A stretch of DNA of 64,000 nucleotides from Lysinibacillus fusiformis (GCF_002845985.1 NZ_PDFK01000005.1:1-64000), one strand, 5' to 3'; positions 11,707 through 22,000 are shown, counted from the stretch's first letter. The notes: a model not told the origin generated them from the sequence alone. Program-made: numbers and translations.

Positions 11707-12477
11707 TTGAAAAAACAACATTGGGTAATTTTGTCACTAGTATCAGTAGCCTTACTACTTTCTGGTTGTACAGAATTCAATGAACCAATTTCAAAAGACA
11801 GCACAGGCTTCTGGAATGAATTCATTGTTTGGCCGTTGGTATCAGCGATAAAATACTTTGCTGATTTGCTCGGTACGTATGCATGGGGGATCATTGCCGT
11901 AACGATTATTATTCGTTTAGCAATTTTACCTTTGATGATTAAACAAACAAAGAGCTCTAAAAAGATGCAAGAAATTCAACCAAAATTGAAGGAACTGCAG
12001 AAGAAGTATGCTTCTAAGGATGCTCAGACACAACAACAATATCAGCAAGAAATGATGAAGCTAATGAGTGAATCTGGAGTAAACCCACTAGCAGGGTGTT
12101 TACCAGTAATCATTCAAATGCCAATTTTAATTGGTTTCTATCATGCAATTAGTCGTATGAATGCTACATCTACATTTGATTTAGGAAATTTCTTTATCTT
12201 CCCGTTAGCAGATCCTGCACCTGCATTAGCAATTACGGCAGGTTTAATGCAATTTATCGTATTACGTACAGGACCAGCAATGGATAATCCTCAAATGAAA
12301 ATCATGATGTATATTATGCCATTCATGATCATTGGTTTTGGTATGGCCTTACCAGCTGCATTATCACTATATTGGGTAATCGGGAATATTATTTCGATTT
12401 TCCAAAACCTGTATATTTATAAACCTTGGAATAAAGATAAAACACAACCTGCTCAAAATGGAGGGGCTAAAAAGTGA
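11707..12477 (+). CDS. yidC: Membrane protein insertase YidC/SpoIIIJ (lipoprotein type)
   Basis: 256 aa. YidC/Oxa1 insertase that places proteins in the membrane with or without SecYEG; the oriC-linked paralogue corresponds to B. subtilis SpoIIIJ, required for sporulation. A lipoprotein signal with lipobox LLSGC (Cys21) is followed by about five membrane segments. The conserved Arg of the hydrophilic groove is in IIIRLAILPLM, followed by the cytoplasmic coiled hairpin SSKKMQEIQPKLKELQKKY. The start is TTG after GGGGGAAGAAGG. It overlaps jag by four bases. Confidence 0.95.
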   Translation: MKKQHWVILSLVSVALLLSGCTEFNEPISKDSTGFWNEFIVWPLVSAIKYFADLLGTYAWGIIAVTIIIRLAILPLMIKQTKSSKKMQEIQPKLKELQKKYASKDAQTQQQYQQEMMKLMSESGVNPLAGCLPVIIQMPILIGFYHAISRMNATSTFDLGNFFIFPLADPAPALAITAGLMQFIVLRTGPAMDNPQMKIMMYIMPFMIIGFGMALPAALSLYWVIGNIISIFQNLYIYKPWNKDKTQPAQNGGAKK

Positions 12478-13277
12478 AACAACTTACGCAAATAGGCGCA
12501 ACAACACAAGAAGCGATCTCATTGGCGTTACAGAAACTTGGCAAAACCCGTGAACAAGTAGATGTTGAAGTTTTACAAGAAGGTAAAAAAGGATTTTTAG
12601 GTTTTGGTGCACGTTCTGCAGAGGTACGTGTAACAGTAAAGGAAGTTCAGGTTCCGACAATTGAAAGTGACAAAGCCGAACCGCAAAATGCGACTAAATT
12701 AGACGAACCATTAGTAGTAGATGATGTTGAAACAATAAGTTCACAAGTTTCTGAACAACCAAGTGAAATCGAAGAAGTTCAACAAATCGTAAAAGAGCAA
12801 AATGAGGAAGAAGACACGGCAAACCCAATTGAAGAGGCAAAAGCTTATTTACAAAGTATTGCTGAACAGTTGGCTATTGATGATCTTGATATTGCTACGA
12901 CTCGCGAGGGGAAATATGTATTATTTCAACTAAAAAGTGAGAAAGCTGCACTGCTTATAGGAAAACGTGGTCAAACACTAAATTCCTTACAGCAATTGAC
13001 GCAACTCGTATTGAATAAAAGCGCCAAGCAGTTTTTAATGGTGAAATTGGATGTAGAAAACTATCGCGAACGTCGACAAGAAGCTTTAGAATTACTTGCA
13101 GATCGAATGGCGGATAAAGCATTACGCTTAAATCAACGTGTGGCATTTGAACCAATGCCGTCTTACGAGCGAAAAATAATTCATAATCAATTAGCAAATC
13201 GTCTAGATCTTGAAACGTATTCAGAAGGCACAGAGCCTAATCGTTATTTAGTGATTGAACCAGTAAATAATAATTAG
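12474..13277 (+). CDS. jag: RNA-binding protein Jag/KhpB
   Basis: 267 aa, GTG start overlapping the yidC stop, so the pair is translationally coupled. Jag_N domain at the start (GATTQEAISLALQKLGKTREQ and EGKKGFLGFGARSAEV), then an acidic low-complexity linker (about residues 65-120), a KH domain (LLIGKRGQTLNSLQQLTQLV) and a C-terminal R3H domain with RKIIH. KhpB/EloR homologues bind RNA and act in cell elongation and division control. A strong terminator follows. Confidence 0.94.
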   Translation: MKQLTQIGATTQEAISLALQKLGKTREQVDVEVLQEGKKGFLGFGARSAEVRVTVKEVQVPTIESDKAEPQNATKLDEPLVVDDVETISSQVSEQPSEIEEVQQIVKEQNEEEDTANPIEEAKAYLQSIAEQLAIDDLDIATTREGKYVLFQLKSEKAALLIGKRGQTLNSLQQLTQLVLNKSAKQFLMVKLDVENYRERRQEALELLADRMADKALRLNQRVAFEPMPSYERKIIHNQLANRLDLETYSEGTEPNRYLVIEPVNNN

Positions 13278-13311
13278 TCTGCTGCTGTAAACATACAGAC
13301 ACTATATATTG

Positions 13312-13349
13312 AAAGGTCATTTTATCTTCGTGATAAAATGACCTTTTTT
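13312..13349 (+). terminator. yidC-jag terminator
   Basis: Thirteen-base perfect stem (AGGTCATTTTATC and its complement) closed by a TTCGT loop, then six T. Confidence 0.95.
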
Positions 13350-13405
13350 AGTGAGGCAAAGAATAGTGATTTTTGTCGAAAATAAGATAACCTAAAAAAT
13401 TGATA

Positions 13406-13509
13406 TTATCCACATTTGGAAATGATCCTTACTTTAGATTTTGTTGAAAATATGTTAGTCTAAGGTGTTAGTAAGTATTGGTCGGTTTCGATTATCCACA
13501 TGTGGATAA
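13406..13509. promoter_or_regulatory. DnaA boxes before mnmE, including a perfect back-to-back pair
   Basis: Perfect box TTATCCACA at 13406-13414. At 13492-13509 two perfect boxes abut head to head as the 18-base palindrome TTATCCACATGTGGATAA, ending 18 bases before the mnmE start codon. Position between promoter and ribosome-binding site suggests DnaA control of mnmE; DnaA association near this locus in B. subtilis is a recollection, not checked. Confidence 0.85.
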
Positions 13510-13527
13510 CGTTGAGGAGGTCATTAA

Positions 13528-14913
13528 ATGGAGTTCGATACAATTGCTGCGATATCCACACCTATGGGTGAAGGTGCCATAGCTATCGTTCGTTTAAGTG
13601 GGGACGAGGCAGTGACAATTGCAGATAAAATATTCAAATCACCTGGTGGGAAAAGTTTAACAACGAAAGATTCGCACACCATTCATTATGGTCATTTAGT
13701 TGATCCTAAAACAAGTGAGGTAGTAGAGGAAGTAATGCTATCACTGATGCGTGGACCAAAAACATTTACACGTGAGGATGTAGTTGAAATAAATTGTCAC
13801 GGTGGACTAGTTTCAGTGAATCGTGTATTGCAACTTGCGTTAACGAATGGAGCAAGATTAGCTGAGCCTGGCGAATTCACAAAACGAGCGTTTTTAAATG
13901 GACGTATTGATTTATCTCAGGCTGAAGCGGTTATGGATCTGATAAGAGCTAAAACAGATCGTGCGATGAATGTTGCTTTGGGTCAAATGGATGGAAAATT
14001 ATCGAGACTTATTGGTGATTTACGCCAAGCTTTACTAGAGACATTGGCACAAGTAGAGGTTAATATAGATTATCCGGAGTATGATGATGTAGAAGAAATG
14101 ACAGTACCTGTATTAGTAGAAAAATGTACATGGGTAAGAAATGAAATTAGTAAACTTCTGCAAACATCTTCTCAAGGAAAAATTTTACGCGAGGGCTTAT
14201 CAACTGTTATTTTAGGTCGTCCAAATGTAGGGAAGTCTTCTCTTTTAAATAGCTTAGTACAAGAAAATAAGGCCATAGTGACAGATATTGCAGGGACTAC
14301 TCGTGATATTATAGAAGAGTATGTCAATGTACGCGGTGTTCCACTTCGTTTAGTGGATACGGCAGGTATTCGGGAGACAGAAGATATTGTTGAACGAATT
14401 GGAGTAGAACGTTCTCGAGAAGCTCTTCGTGGAGCAGATTTAATTTTGTTTGTATTAAACTACGCAGATGAATTAACTGCTGAGGATGAGCGTCTATTCA
14501 AAACAATTGAAGCGATGGATTACATCGTTATTGTCAATAAAACAGATTTACCGCAAAAAATTGATTTAGCACGTGTCGAAGAATTAGCTGATGAGCATCG
14601 TATTGTAACGACTTCCTTGTTACAGGAAGAAGGCATTACAGAGCTAGAAGAAGCCATTGCTGCTTTATTCTTTGAAGGACAAATCGAAGCGGGCGATTTA
14701 ACATATGTTTCAAATGCAAGACATATTGCACTTCTGCACCAAGCACAGGCAACGGTTGAAGATGCAATAGCAGCTGCACAGGAAGGTGTACCAGTTGATA
14801 TGGTACAAATCGATGTAACAAGAACATGGGAAATACTTGGTGAAATCATTGGTGACACTGTACAAGAAAGCCTAATTAATCAGCTATTTTCACAGTTCTG
14901 CTTAGGAAAATAA
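13528..14913 (+). CDS. mnmE: tRNA modification GTPase MnmE
   Basis: 461 aa. With MnmG it installs the carboxymethylaminomethyl group on U34 of certain tRNAs. An N-terminal formyl-THF-binding domain ([15 protein letters not shown]) is followed by a helical domain and an inserted G domain: G1 GRPNVGKSS at about 230, G3 DTAG, G4 NKTD. The essential C-terminal Cys is present in FCLGK. GAGGAGG precedes the ATG. Located 27 bases before mnmG, as in most Firmicutes; DnaA boxes sit directly upstream. Confidence 0.97.
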   Translation: MEFDTIAAISTPMGEGAIAIVRLSGDEAVTIADKIFKSPGGKSLTTKDSHTIHYGHLVDPKTSEVVEEVMLSLMRGPKTFTREDVVEINCHGGLVSVNRVLQLALTNGARLAEPGEFTKRAFLNGRIDLSQAEAVMDLIRAKTDRAMNVALGQMDGKLSRLIGDLRQALLETLAQVEVNIDYPEYDDVEEMTVPVLVEKCTWVRNEISKLLQTSSQGKILREGLSTVILGRPNVGKSSLLNSLVQENKAIVTDIAGTTRDIIEEYVNVRGVPLRLVDTAGIRETEDIVERIGVERSREALRGADLILFVLNYADELTAEDERLFKTIEAMDYIVIVNKTDLPQKIDLARVEELADEHRIVTTSLLQEEGITELEEAIAALFFEGQIEAGDLTYVSNARHIALLHQAQATVEDAIAAAQEGVPVDMVQIDVTRTWEILGEIIGDTVQESLINQLFSQFCLGK

Positions 14914-14940
14914 ATTGATAAGAGAAAGGAAGATACGAGC

Positions 14941-16833
14941 ATGCCAACAAAATATGAGGCAGGCACGTTTGATGTTATTGTAATTGGCGCAGGTCATGCA
15001 GGTTCAGAAGCTGCACACGCTGCGGCTAAAATGGGCGCTAGCACATTAATGCTAACAATCAATTTAGATATGATTGCATTTATGCCATGTAATCCATCTA
15101 TTGGTGGCCCTGCCAAAGGAATCGTCGTACGTGAAATTGACGCTTTAGGTGGCGTCATGGGGAAAGTTATCGATAAAACACATATACAAATGAGAATGTT
15201 AAATACAGGGAAAGGTCCAGCAGTACGTGCATTGCGCGCACAAGCGGATAAAGTTTTGTACCAACAAGAGATGAAACGTGTGTTGGAGGAAACTGAAAAC
15301 TTAACAATCCATCAAGGAATGGTTGAAGAGCTGATTATTGAAGATGGGGAAGTTAAAGGAGTCATTACACAAATTGGTGCCGTTTATCGTGCTAAAACAG
15401 TCGTTGTGACAACAGGTACTTTCTTACGCGGTGAAATCATTATTGGTGATATGAAGTATTCAAGCGGTCCTAATAACCAACAACCTTCGATTCGCTTAGC
15501 CGATAATTTAAAAGAGCTTGGCTTTGACCTAGTTCGTTTCAAAACAGGTACTCCACCACGTGTAAATAATCGTACAATTGATTATGACAAAACAGAGATT
15601 CAACCAGGGGATGACGTTCCACGTGCATTTAGTTTTGAAACAACTGAGTTCATTATGGACCAGCTACCTTGCTGGTTAACCTATACAAGCCCTGAAACGC
15701 ATGAAATTATTGAAGCAAATTTACATCTTTCACCGATGTATTCAGGAATGATTAAAGGGACAGGGCCACGTTATTGCCCGTCTATTGAGGATAAAGTTGT
15801 GCGTTTTAATGATAAGCCTCGACACCAAATTTTCTTAGAGCCAGAAGGCCGTAATACGCGTGAGGTGTATGTTCAAGGTTTGTCAACAAGCTTACCAGAA
15901 CATGTCCAAACACGTTTACTAAAATCTATTCCTGGCTTAGAAAATGCGGAAATGATGCGCGCTGGTTATGCCATTGAATACGATTCAATTGTGCCAACCC
16001 AATTATGGCCGACATTAGAAACAAAACGCATTAAAGGCTTATATACAGCTGGTCAAATTAACGGTACATCTGGTTATGAAGAAGCAGCCGCACAAGGCTT
16101 AATGGCGGGAATGAATGCTGCTGCTAATGTACTTGGTAAAGAGGAGTTAATTTTAAGTCGCTCTGATGCCTATATTGGCGTTTTGATCGATGACTTAGTG
16201 ACAAAAGGGACAAATGAGCCATATCGTTTATTAACATCCCGTGCAGAGTATCGTCTATTGTTACGTCACGATAATGCCGATTTACGTTTAATAGAGCTGG
16301 CTTACAAAATGGGCATGATTCCACAAGAAAGATATACAAAGTTCATTGAGAAAAAGGAACTGATTGAAACTGAAATTGCACGTCTTCGTGAAATCATTAT
16401 TAAGCCAAATGAAGCAACCCAATCTGTTATTCGTTCTGTTGGCGGTAGTGAATTAAAGGATGGTATTCGTGGCGCAGATTTATTAAAACGTACTGAAATG
16501 CATTATGAGTTAATCGCATCTTTAATTCCTGCAGAAATAGAGTTTACGGATGAAGTAAAAGAACAAATTGAAATTCAGCTTAAATATGAAGGCTATATCG
16601 AAAAAGCATTACAACAGGTAGAGAAGCTACACAAAATGGAAAACAAAAAAATTCCTGAGAATATTGATTACGATGCGATTTCAGGTTTAGCAACAGAAGC
16701 ACGTCAAAAGTTAAAACAAGTTATACCACTTTCTATTGCACAAGCTTCTCGTATTTCGGGTGTTAACCCAGCTGATATTTCCATTCTGCTTGTTTATATT
16801 GAACAAGGTAAAATCGCGAAAGTAAGCAGCTAA
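14941..16833 (+). CDS. mnmG: tRNA U34 carboxymethylaminomethyl synthase MnmG (GidA)
   Basis: 630 aa. FAD-dependent partner of MnmE in tRNA wobble-uridine modification. FAD dinucleotide motif [10 protein letters not shown] at 16-25; the catalytic-cysteine motif [12 protein letters not shown] near residue 50; GTFLRGEI near 160; and the second conserved Cys region [11 protein letters not shown]. The C-terminal helical domain ([19 protein letters not shown]) contacts MnmE and tRNA. A ribosome-binding site (GAAAGGAAG) lies just before the ATG. Confidence 0.97.
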   Translation: MPTKYEAGTFDVIVIGAGHAGSEAAHAAAKMGASTLMLTINLDMIAFMPCNPSIGGPAKGIVVREIDALGGVMGKVIDKTHIQMRMLNTGKGPAVRALRAQADKVLYQQEMKRVLEETENLTIHQGMVEELIIEDGEVKGVITQIGAVYRAKTVVVTTGTFLRGEIIIGDMKYSSGPNNQQPSIRLADNLKELGFDLVRFKTGTPPRVNNRTIDYDKTEIQPGDDVPRAFSFETTEFIMDQLPCWLTYTSPETHEIIEANLHLSPMYSGMIKGTGPRYCPSIEDKVVRFNDKPRHQIFLEPEGRNTREVYVQGLSTSLPEHVQTRLLKSIPGLENAEMMRAGYAIEYDSIVPTQLWPTLETKRIKGLYTAGQINGTSGYEEAAAQGLMAGMNAAANVLGKEELILSRSDAYIGVLIDDLVTKGTNEPYRLLTSRAEYRLLLRHDNADLRLIELAYKMGMIPQERYTKFIEKKELIETEIARLREIIIKPNEATQSVIRSVGGSELKDGIRGADLLKRTEMHYELIASLIPAEIEFTDEVKEQIEIQLKYEGYIEKALQQVEKLHKMENKKIPENIDYDAISGLATEARQKLKQVIPLSIAQASRISGVNPADISILLVYIEQGKIAKVSS

Positions 16834-16857
16834 TCAACAACGTAAAGTGAATAAGGG

Positions 16858-16890
16858 GCGGGCATACCATTGTGCCCGCTTCCTATTTTT
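16858..16890 (+). terminator. Possible mnmEG terminator
   Basis: Seven-base stem GCGGGCA/TGCCCGC (16858-16864 with 16873-16879) followed by TTCCTATTTTT. The T run is interrupted, so termination may be partial. Confidence 0.55.
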
Positions 16891-16944
16891 AAGGTTATAC
16901 TGCTGAGTGAAGTAGTATAGTAAGATCGATAAAGGAGACTTTAC

Positions 16945-17661
16945 ATGAACGAACAACAATTTATTGAGGCTCTGAAAGAGAAAGGCATCGAACTTTCGGA
17001 TAAGCAGATCGCTCAATTTAAAAAATATTTTGAATTACTTGTCGAGTGGAATGAAAAAATGAATTTAACCGCTATTACAGATTTAGAAGGCGTTTATTTA
17101 AAGCATTTCTTCGATTCGATCAGTGCCTCATTTTATTTTGATTTTTCAAAAGTAATTACTGTTTGTGATGTTGGAGCAGGTGCTGGTTTCCCTAGTATCC
17201 CTATTAAAATCTGTTTCCCGCATTTACATGTCACAATTGTCGACTCCTTAAATAAACGAATTACATTTTTAAATCATTTAAGTGATGAGCTACAATTAGA
17301 GAATATGCATTTTGTACATGCACGAGCAGAAGAGTTTGGTCAAAATACAAAATATCGTGAACAATTTGATGTGGTAACAGCACGCGCTGTAGCTCGTTTA
17401 TCAGTGTTATCTGAGCTATGCGTACCTTTAGCAAAGCAAGATGGTTATTTTGTTGCTTTAAAGGCTGCAGCAGGAGCAGAGGAATTAAAGGATGCTAAAA
17501 AAGCTTTAATAACATTAGGTGTTAAACTGAGAGAAGAATTTTCTTTCAAGCTACCTGTTGAAGAAAGTGACCGCACTTTATATATATTTGATAAAATAAA
17601 AGGAACACCGAAAAAATACCCGCGTAAGCCAGGTGTACCAAATAAAACACCAATTCAATAA
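16945..17661 (+). CDS. rsmG: 16S rRNA (guanine527-N7)-methyltransferase RsmG
   Basis: 238 aa, normal length. It methylates G527 of 16S rRNA using S-adenosylmethionine; loss gives low-level streptomycin resistance in many bacteria. The SAM-binding motif [17 protein letters not shown] lies near residue 73, followed by [16 protein letters not shown] and the catalytic-region [20 protein letters not shown] precedes the ATG. It follows mnmG and precedes noc, the standard order. Confidence 0.95.
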   Translation: MNEQQFIEALKEKGIELSDKQIAQFKKYFELLVEWNEKMNLTAITDLEGVYLKHFFDSISASFYFDFSKVITVCDVGAGAGFPSIPIKICFPHLHVTIVDSLNKRITFLNHLSDELQLENMHFVHARAEEFGQNTKYREQFDVVTARAVARLSVLSELCVPLAKQDGYFVALKAAAGAEELKDAKKALITLGVKLREEFSFKLPVEESDRTLYIFDKIKGTPKKYPRKPGVPNKTPIQ

Positions 17662-17665
17662 TTAG

Positions 17666-17681
17666 TGTTTCATGTGAAACT
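17666..17681. promoter_or_regulatory. parS-like imperfect palindrome upstream of noc
   Basis: TGTTTCATGTGAAACT keeps both parS half-sites (GTTTCA and TGAAAC) but has TG instead of CG at the centre and a mismatched last base. It starts four bases after the rsmG stop. It may be a weak or decayed parS. Confidence 0.45.
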
Positions 17682-17840
17682 TCTCAAAGTAGAAAATATT
17701 TTTTCTATTTTGAGCATACATACTAGTTATGGATGGTTCACGCAAAAGACATCTATGAACTATATACATTTGATGAAATATAATAAATAATAATAGAATG
17801 ACACTTAGCAAGATAGTTACTTAAAGGTGGTGCCACTTGG

Positions 17841-18743
17841 ATGAAAAGTCCTTTTTCACGTTTTTTTGGAGGCGGGAGTAAAACGGAGCCTATTGTGAAA
17901 AATGAAGTAGAACAAGCAGAGGCGGTTCATGCAGCGGAAGAAGTCATAAAGTTGCCTATTGATCAAATTGTACCTAACCGTTTTCAGCCACGTACTATTT
18001 TTGATGATGAAAAAATTGAAGAATTATCAAGAACCATTCATACACATGGTGTGATTCAGCCAATTGTTGTACGTAAAACATCAGAAAATCAATATGAAAT
18101 CATTGCCGGTGAGCGCCGTTACCGAGCGATGAAAAAGCTACAATGGACAGAGGTCCCTGCTATTGTACGTAATTTAACTGATAAGGAAACAGCTTCTATT
18201 GCGCTAATAGAGAACTTACAGCGTGAGGAGTTAACCGCAATTGAAGAAGCGGTAGCCTATCAAAAATTATTAGAGCTTCATGAGCTAACACAAGAAGCTC
18301 TGGCCCAAAGACTTGGAAAAGGACAATCCACTGTAGCCAATAAATTGCGTTTATTAAGGCTGCCGGATGAAGTGCAGCAAGCCATTTTGAAGCGTAAAAT
18401 ATCTGAACGACACGCACGTGCATTAATTGCTATTAAGGATCAACCATTACAATTAGAAATTTTACAGCTATCGATTGATAATGAATGGAATGTTCGTCAG
18501 TTAGAGGAGCAAATTCAAGCCATATTAAACCCAGTCACAGACGAGCCGGAAGAAACAGTACCAAAGAAAGCAAAACCAAAACGTAAGGCTATAAGTAAAG
18601 ATGTGCGCATTGCTTTAAATACCATTAAACAATCACTAACAATGGTAACGAAAAGTGGTATTACAGTAAAAACAGAAGAAGAAGATACAGAGGAATACTA
18701 TCAAATTACAGTGAAGATACCTAAAAAGAAAAAGGTGCAATAA
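17841..18743 (+). CDS. noc: Nucleoid occlusion protein Noc
   Basis: 300 aa ParB-family CTPase. Noc spreads from its binding sites and attaches DNA to the membrane, blocking division over the chromosome. It starts with the membrane-targeting amphipathic helix ([10 protein letters not shown]), absent from Spo0J. The ParB CTP-binding region includes NRFQPR and [14 protein letters not shown]; then the helix-turn-helix [24 protein letters not shown]. The basic linker (KKAKPKRKA) precedes the dimer domain. AGGTGGTG precedes the ATG. It is distinguished from the Spo0J paralogue by its position after rsmG and by the N-terminus. One near-perfect Noc site is in the window (38887-38900). Confidence 0.95.
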   Translation: MKSPFSRFFGGGSKTEPIVKNEVEQAEAVHAAEEVIKLPIDQIVPNRFQPRTIFDDEKIEELSRTIHTHGVIQPIVVRKTSENQYEIIAGERRYRAMKKLQWTEVPAIVRNLTDKETASIALIENLQREELTAIEEAVAYQKLLELHELTQEALAQRLGKGQSTVANKLRLLRLPDEVQQAILKRKISERHARALIAIKDQPLQLEILQLSIDNEWNVRQLEEQIQAILNPVTDEPEETVPKKAKPKRKAISKDVRIALNTIKQSLTMVTKSGITVKTEEEDTEEYYQITVKIPKKKKVQ

Positions 18744-18789
18744 ATTATTTTAAAAAAGTAATATATTGTTCTGTCCAATACTGAACAGA

Positions 18790-18829
18790 GGAGATATCTC
18801 AGAAAAATAAATGAGATATCTCCTTTTTT
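18790..18829 (+). terminator. noc terminator
   Basis: Twelve-base perfect stem GGAGATATCTCA/TGAGATATCTCC, then six T. Confidence 0.95.
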
Positions 18830-18963
18830 GTATATATTCTTAATATTTTATACAACTCTCTTCAATTTTTTTGATAGAATGAAAGTTAGATAGCGTATTA
18901 AATAGTGATTTTACAAATGATTTGTCAAAGTTAAGTTTGATAGATGAAAGCAGGTGCTTTTAA

Positions 18964-19725
18964 ATGGGTAGAATTATAGCAATCGCCAATCAAAAGGGTG
19001 GCGTAGGTAAAACAACAACTTCGGTCAATTTGAGCGCTTGCCTAGCATATTTAGGTAAGAAAGTGCTATTAATTGATACCGATCCTCAGGGGAATACAAC
19101 AAGTGGACTTGGTATTAATAAAGGAGAAATACAAGCTTGTATTTATGATGTGCTCATTGATGATGAAGATGTTGAAAATGTCATTCAAAAAACAAACGTA
19201 GAGAATTTATCAATCGTGCCAGCAACCATCTCACTTGCAGGTGCAGAAATTGAATTGGTTTCGACTATTTCAAGAGAAGTGCGTTTAAAACATGCACTGC
19301 AAAATGTGAAAGAAGATTTCGATTATATAATTATTGACTGTCCTCCATCTTTAGGGCTTTTAACTATTAATGCTTTAACAGCTTCAGATGCGCTCATTAT
19401 CCCTGTACAATGCGAATATTATGCGTTGGAAGGGCTAAGTCAATTGCTCTCAACTGTTCGCCTTGTTCAAAAGCATTTAAATCAGCAGCTCTATATTGAT
19501 GGCGTTCTATTAACAATGCTAGATGCACGTACAAACTTAGGCTTGCAAGTTATTGATGAAGTAAAAAAATATTTCCAAGATAAAGTATACAAGACGATCA
19601 TTCCTCGTAATGTGCGATTAAGTGAGGCACCAAGTCATGGTCAACCAATCATCACTTATGACGCAAAATCGAGAGGTGCAGAAGTTTATTTGGAGATGGC
19701 GAGGGAAGTGATTAAAAATGGCTAA
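18964..19725 (+). CDS. soj: Chromosome partitioning ATPase Soj (ParA)
   Basis: 253 aa. ParA Walker ATPase which, with Spo0J and parS, separates origins and modulates DnaA activity. Deviant Walker A KGGVGKTTT at residues 11-19, Walker A' DTDPQGNTTSG, Walker B VIIDCPPSLG-like IIDCPPSLGLL. No N-terminal DNA-binding extension, so it is the short chromosomal type. It overlaps spo0J by eight bases, forming the soj-spo0J operon. Confidence 0.96.
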   Translation: MGRIIAIANQKGGVGKTTTSVNLSACLAYLGKKVLLIDTDPQGNTTSGLGINKGEIQACIYDVLIDDEDVENVIQKTNVENLSIVPATISLAGAEIELVSTISREVRLKHALQNVKEDFDYIIIDCPPSLGLLTINALTASDALIIPVQCEYYALEGLSQLLSTVRLVQKHLNQQLYIDGVLLTMLDARTNLGLQVIDEVKKYFQDKVYKTIIPRNVRLSEAPSHGQPIITYDAKSRGAEVYLEMAREVIKNG

Positions 19726-20566
19726 AGGTTTAGGAAAGGGTATTGGTGCACTATTTCCAGGAGAGTCTTTAGAGCAAAGTGGTCAAGTGGAAGAAATTCA
19801 ATTAGATTTAATTGTGGCGAACCCCTTTCAACCTCGTAAAATTTTTGATGAAGAAAGTTTACAAGAGTTAGCAGATTCGATTAAAGAACATGGTATTTTG
19901 CAGCCAATTGCTGTGCGCAAAAAAGGGCGCAAATTTGAAATTGTTGCAGGGGAACGTCGTTATAGAGCCTGTCTGTTAGCTGAATTAGAGGTTATTCCTG
20001 TCATCATAAAAGAGCTATCAGATGCACAAATGATGGAGTTAGCTATTTTAGAAAATCTTCAACGTGAGGATTTAACCGTTATTGAAGAAGCGGAAGCCTA
20101 TCAGAGTCTAATGGAAAACTTACATTTAACTCAAGAAGAATTATCGAAACGGTTAGGGAAAAGTAGACCACATATCGCTAATCATGTTCGGTTGCTTGCT
20201 TTACCAGAAGATGTACGTAAATTTATGAATGATGGTACCTTATCGATGGGGCAGGGACGAGCATTACTTGGCCTGAAAAATAAAAGAAGAATCTCAGAAG
20301 TGGCTAATAAGGTCATTAATTTAGGGTTGAATGTACGTCAAGTTGAAATGCTAGTACAAAACTTAAATGAAGAAGTTTCACGTGAAACAATTCCACCAAA
20401 GAAGAAAGATATATTTGTATCAGCCAAGGAATCCCAATTACGAGACTACTTTGGAACAAATGTTCAAATCAAAAAAACAAATAATAAGGGGAAAATTGAA
20501 ATTGAATTTTATTCTGAAGATGATTTAGAACGTATTTTAGAAATACTAAATTTACAGGAAGAATAA
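19718..20566 (+). CDS. spo0J: Chromosome partitioning protein Spo0J (ParB)
   Basis: 282 aa ParB CTPase that binds parS, slides along DNA and loads SMC condensin. The N-terminus AKGLGKGIGALFPG is the Soj-stimulating peptide. CTP-binding motifs are NPFQPRK and [15 protein letters not shown]; the helix-turn-helix is LTQEELSKRLGKSRPHIANHVRLLALP; the C-terminal dimer domain follows. A parS lies inside the coding sequence, at the codons for VSRET. It overlaps soj by eight bases. Confidence 0.96.
   Translation: MAKGLGKGIGALFPGESLEQSGQVEEIQLDLIVANPFQPRKIFDEESLQELADSIKEHGILQPIAVRKKGRKFEIVAGERRYRACLLAELEVIPVIIKELSDAQMMELAILENLQREDLTVIEEAEAYQSLMENLHLTQEELSKRLGKSRPHIANHVRLLALPEDVRKFMNDGTLSMGQGRALLGLKNKRRISEVANKVINLGLNVRQVEMLVQNLNEEVSRETIPPKKKDIFVSAKESQLRDYFGTNVQIKKTNNKGKIEIEFYSEDDLERILEILNLQEE
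20374..20389. promoter_or_regulatory. parS site inside spo0J
   Basis: AGTTTCACGTGAAACA matches the symmetric parS form TGTTTCACGTGAAACA at 15 of 16 positions. A parS at the same place inside spo0J is well known in B. subtilis. Confidence 0.9.
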
Positions 20567-20588
20567 AATACATTTCTATAACTTAATC

Positions 20589-20622
20589 AGAGCGCCAAGC
20601 AAACAGGCGCTCTCTATTTTTT
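20589..20622 (+). terminator. soj-spo0J terminator
   Basis: Perfect stem AGAGCGCC/GGCGCTCT with a nine-base loop, then CTATTTTTT. Confidence 0.85.
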
Positions 20623-20643
20623 AGAGAGAAGGAAGGCTTAAGT

Positions 20644-21360
20644 GTGGTATTACTAGGGGCATTGATTAATGCTGTGCTAATAGTAGCAGGTGCATTAGTA
20701 GGGCGCATTTTTAAAAATATTCCTGAATCTATGAAATCTACTGTACTATCTATTATTGGCTTAGCAGTCACATTATTAGGGATAAAAATGGGCTTTGAAA
20801 GTGATAATTTTATTATATTAGTAGTAAGTTTAGTAGTAGGTACTGTAATAGGTGAGTGGTTAGATTTAGATAGACAAATGAATCGTCTAGGGAAATGGGT
20901 AGAGAGTTTATTTCGTACAAAACGAAATGACCAAAATCAAATTAGCATAGCAGAGGGCTTTGTCACTGCCTCCTTAATTTTTGTTGTTGGGTCAATGGCT
21001 GTAATCGGTGCACTCGATAGTGGTCTTCGTAATGATCATAATGTATTAATTACAAAAGGATTAATAGATGGGTTTACATCCATTATTCTAGCATCCACTT
21101 TAGGCATTGGTGTATTGCTATCCGCTGTACCTGTTTTTGTTTATCAGGGATTAATCGCACTTTTTGCAGGCGTTATCAGTTCCTTTATACCTGATGCTGC
21201 ACTACAAATGTACATTACAGAAATGACAGCTGTAGGCGGTGTTATGATTATGGCAATAGGGTTAAATATTGCTGGCTTAGCTAAGATCAAAGCTGCTAAC
21301 TTGCTGCCAGGTATCGTCATTGTTGGTATTATGGTGGCTATCTTCTACACTTTTCAATGA
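20644..21360 (+). CDS. DUF554 family membrane protein
   Basis: 238 aa, GTG start behind AGGAAGG. An integral membrane protein with about six hydrophobic segments and the family pattern GALINAVLIVAGALVGRI at the start, then VVGTVIGEWLDLD and GSMAVIGALDSGL. DUF554 proteins (YdfK/YqgA type) are thought to be inner-membrane transport-like proteins of unknown substrate. It lies between spo0J and yyaC, and its last 84 bases overlap the convergent yyaC gene. Confidence 0.88.
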   Translation: MVLLGALINAVLIVAGALVGRIFKNIPESMKSTVLSIIGLAVTLLGIKMGFESDNFIILVVSLVVGTVIGEWLDLDRQMNRLGKWVESLFRTKRNDQNQISIAEGFVTASLIFVVGSMAVIGALDSGLRNDHNVLITKGLIDGFTSIILASTLGIGVLLSAVPVFVYQGLIALFAGVISSFIPDAALQMYITEMTAVGGVMIMAIGLNIAGLAKIKAANLLPGIVIVGIMVAIFYTFQ

Positions 21361-21909
21361 ATAGCGATGGGAAGCCAATAATAAAGCTCTTGAAAGTTTT
21401 TCAGCCATAGCATAAGAAATATGAAGTCTTGTATTTTGTAAAACGAGCATTTCCATAAAGCCTCCAATATTGACGATTCCTTTAACGGAAATGTCTCCGA
21501 TTGGGGGTAATTCTTTTTTTACAGCCTTGCCAGGGAAGATGGGGCCGCTTTGCACTGAAATATGACCAACATTTTGCTCACTGCCTAGACAGGCATCAAT
21601 CGCAATAATGAAAGGTTTTGTAGTATGATTGTGTAGCTGTTGCATTGTAGAATCAAGATTTAGAGCATGTAAAGGATCTTCTAAAGAACCTACAATTTCA
21701 TAGGGAAAGCTGACAGATTTTTTTAAAAAGCTACCTGTTAATGGCCCAAGTGTATCGCCCGTACAACGGTCACTGCCAATACAACAAAAAATTAGTCGTT
21801 CATGATGAAACGGTATATGTTCTAAAAATAATGTACTTAATTGCCAAACGGCATTTTTACTCTCGTGATGAAGGGAATAAGGTAGTAACAAATTTGGTAT
21901 AGTATTCAT
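21277..21909 (-). CDS. yyaC: Spore protein YyaC (GPR-like, DUF1256)
   Basis: 210 aa with the ATG at 21909; a TTG 13 codons upstream is possible but lacks a ribosome-binding site. Family features: CCIGSDRCTGDTLGPLTGSFL, AIDACLGSEQNVGHISVQ and GIVNIGGFMEMLVLQNTRL. DUF1256 proteins resemble the germination protease GPR and are found in endospore formers, where expression is in the forespore. The gene is antisense to its neighbours, as in B. subtilis between spo0J and ychF. A TGCATA about 45 bases upstream could belong to a forespore-type promoter, but I cannot identify a convincing -10. Its 3' end is antisense to the last 84 bases of the DUF554 gene. Confidence 0.87.
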   Translation of the reverse strand: MNTIPNLLLPYSLHHESKNAVWQLSTLFLEHIPFHHERLIFCCIGSDRCTGDTLGPLTGSFLKKSVSFPYEIVGSLEDPLHALNLDSTMQQLHNHTTKPFIIAIDACLGSEQNVGHISVQSGPIFPGKAVKKELPPIGDISVKGIVNIGGFMEMLVLQNTRLHISYAMAEKLSRALLLASHRYSLKSVEDSHHNTNNDDTWQQVSSFDLS

Positions 21910-22000
21910 AAAAAAACTCACTTTCTTTTTATTTTTAGAAGTGCTCAATTTTTATGCAGTATACGCAAATTTTTAGCAAGTTATTCAAGAGGTGGTAATT

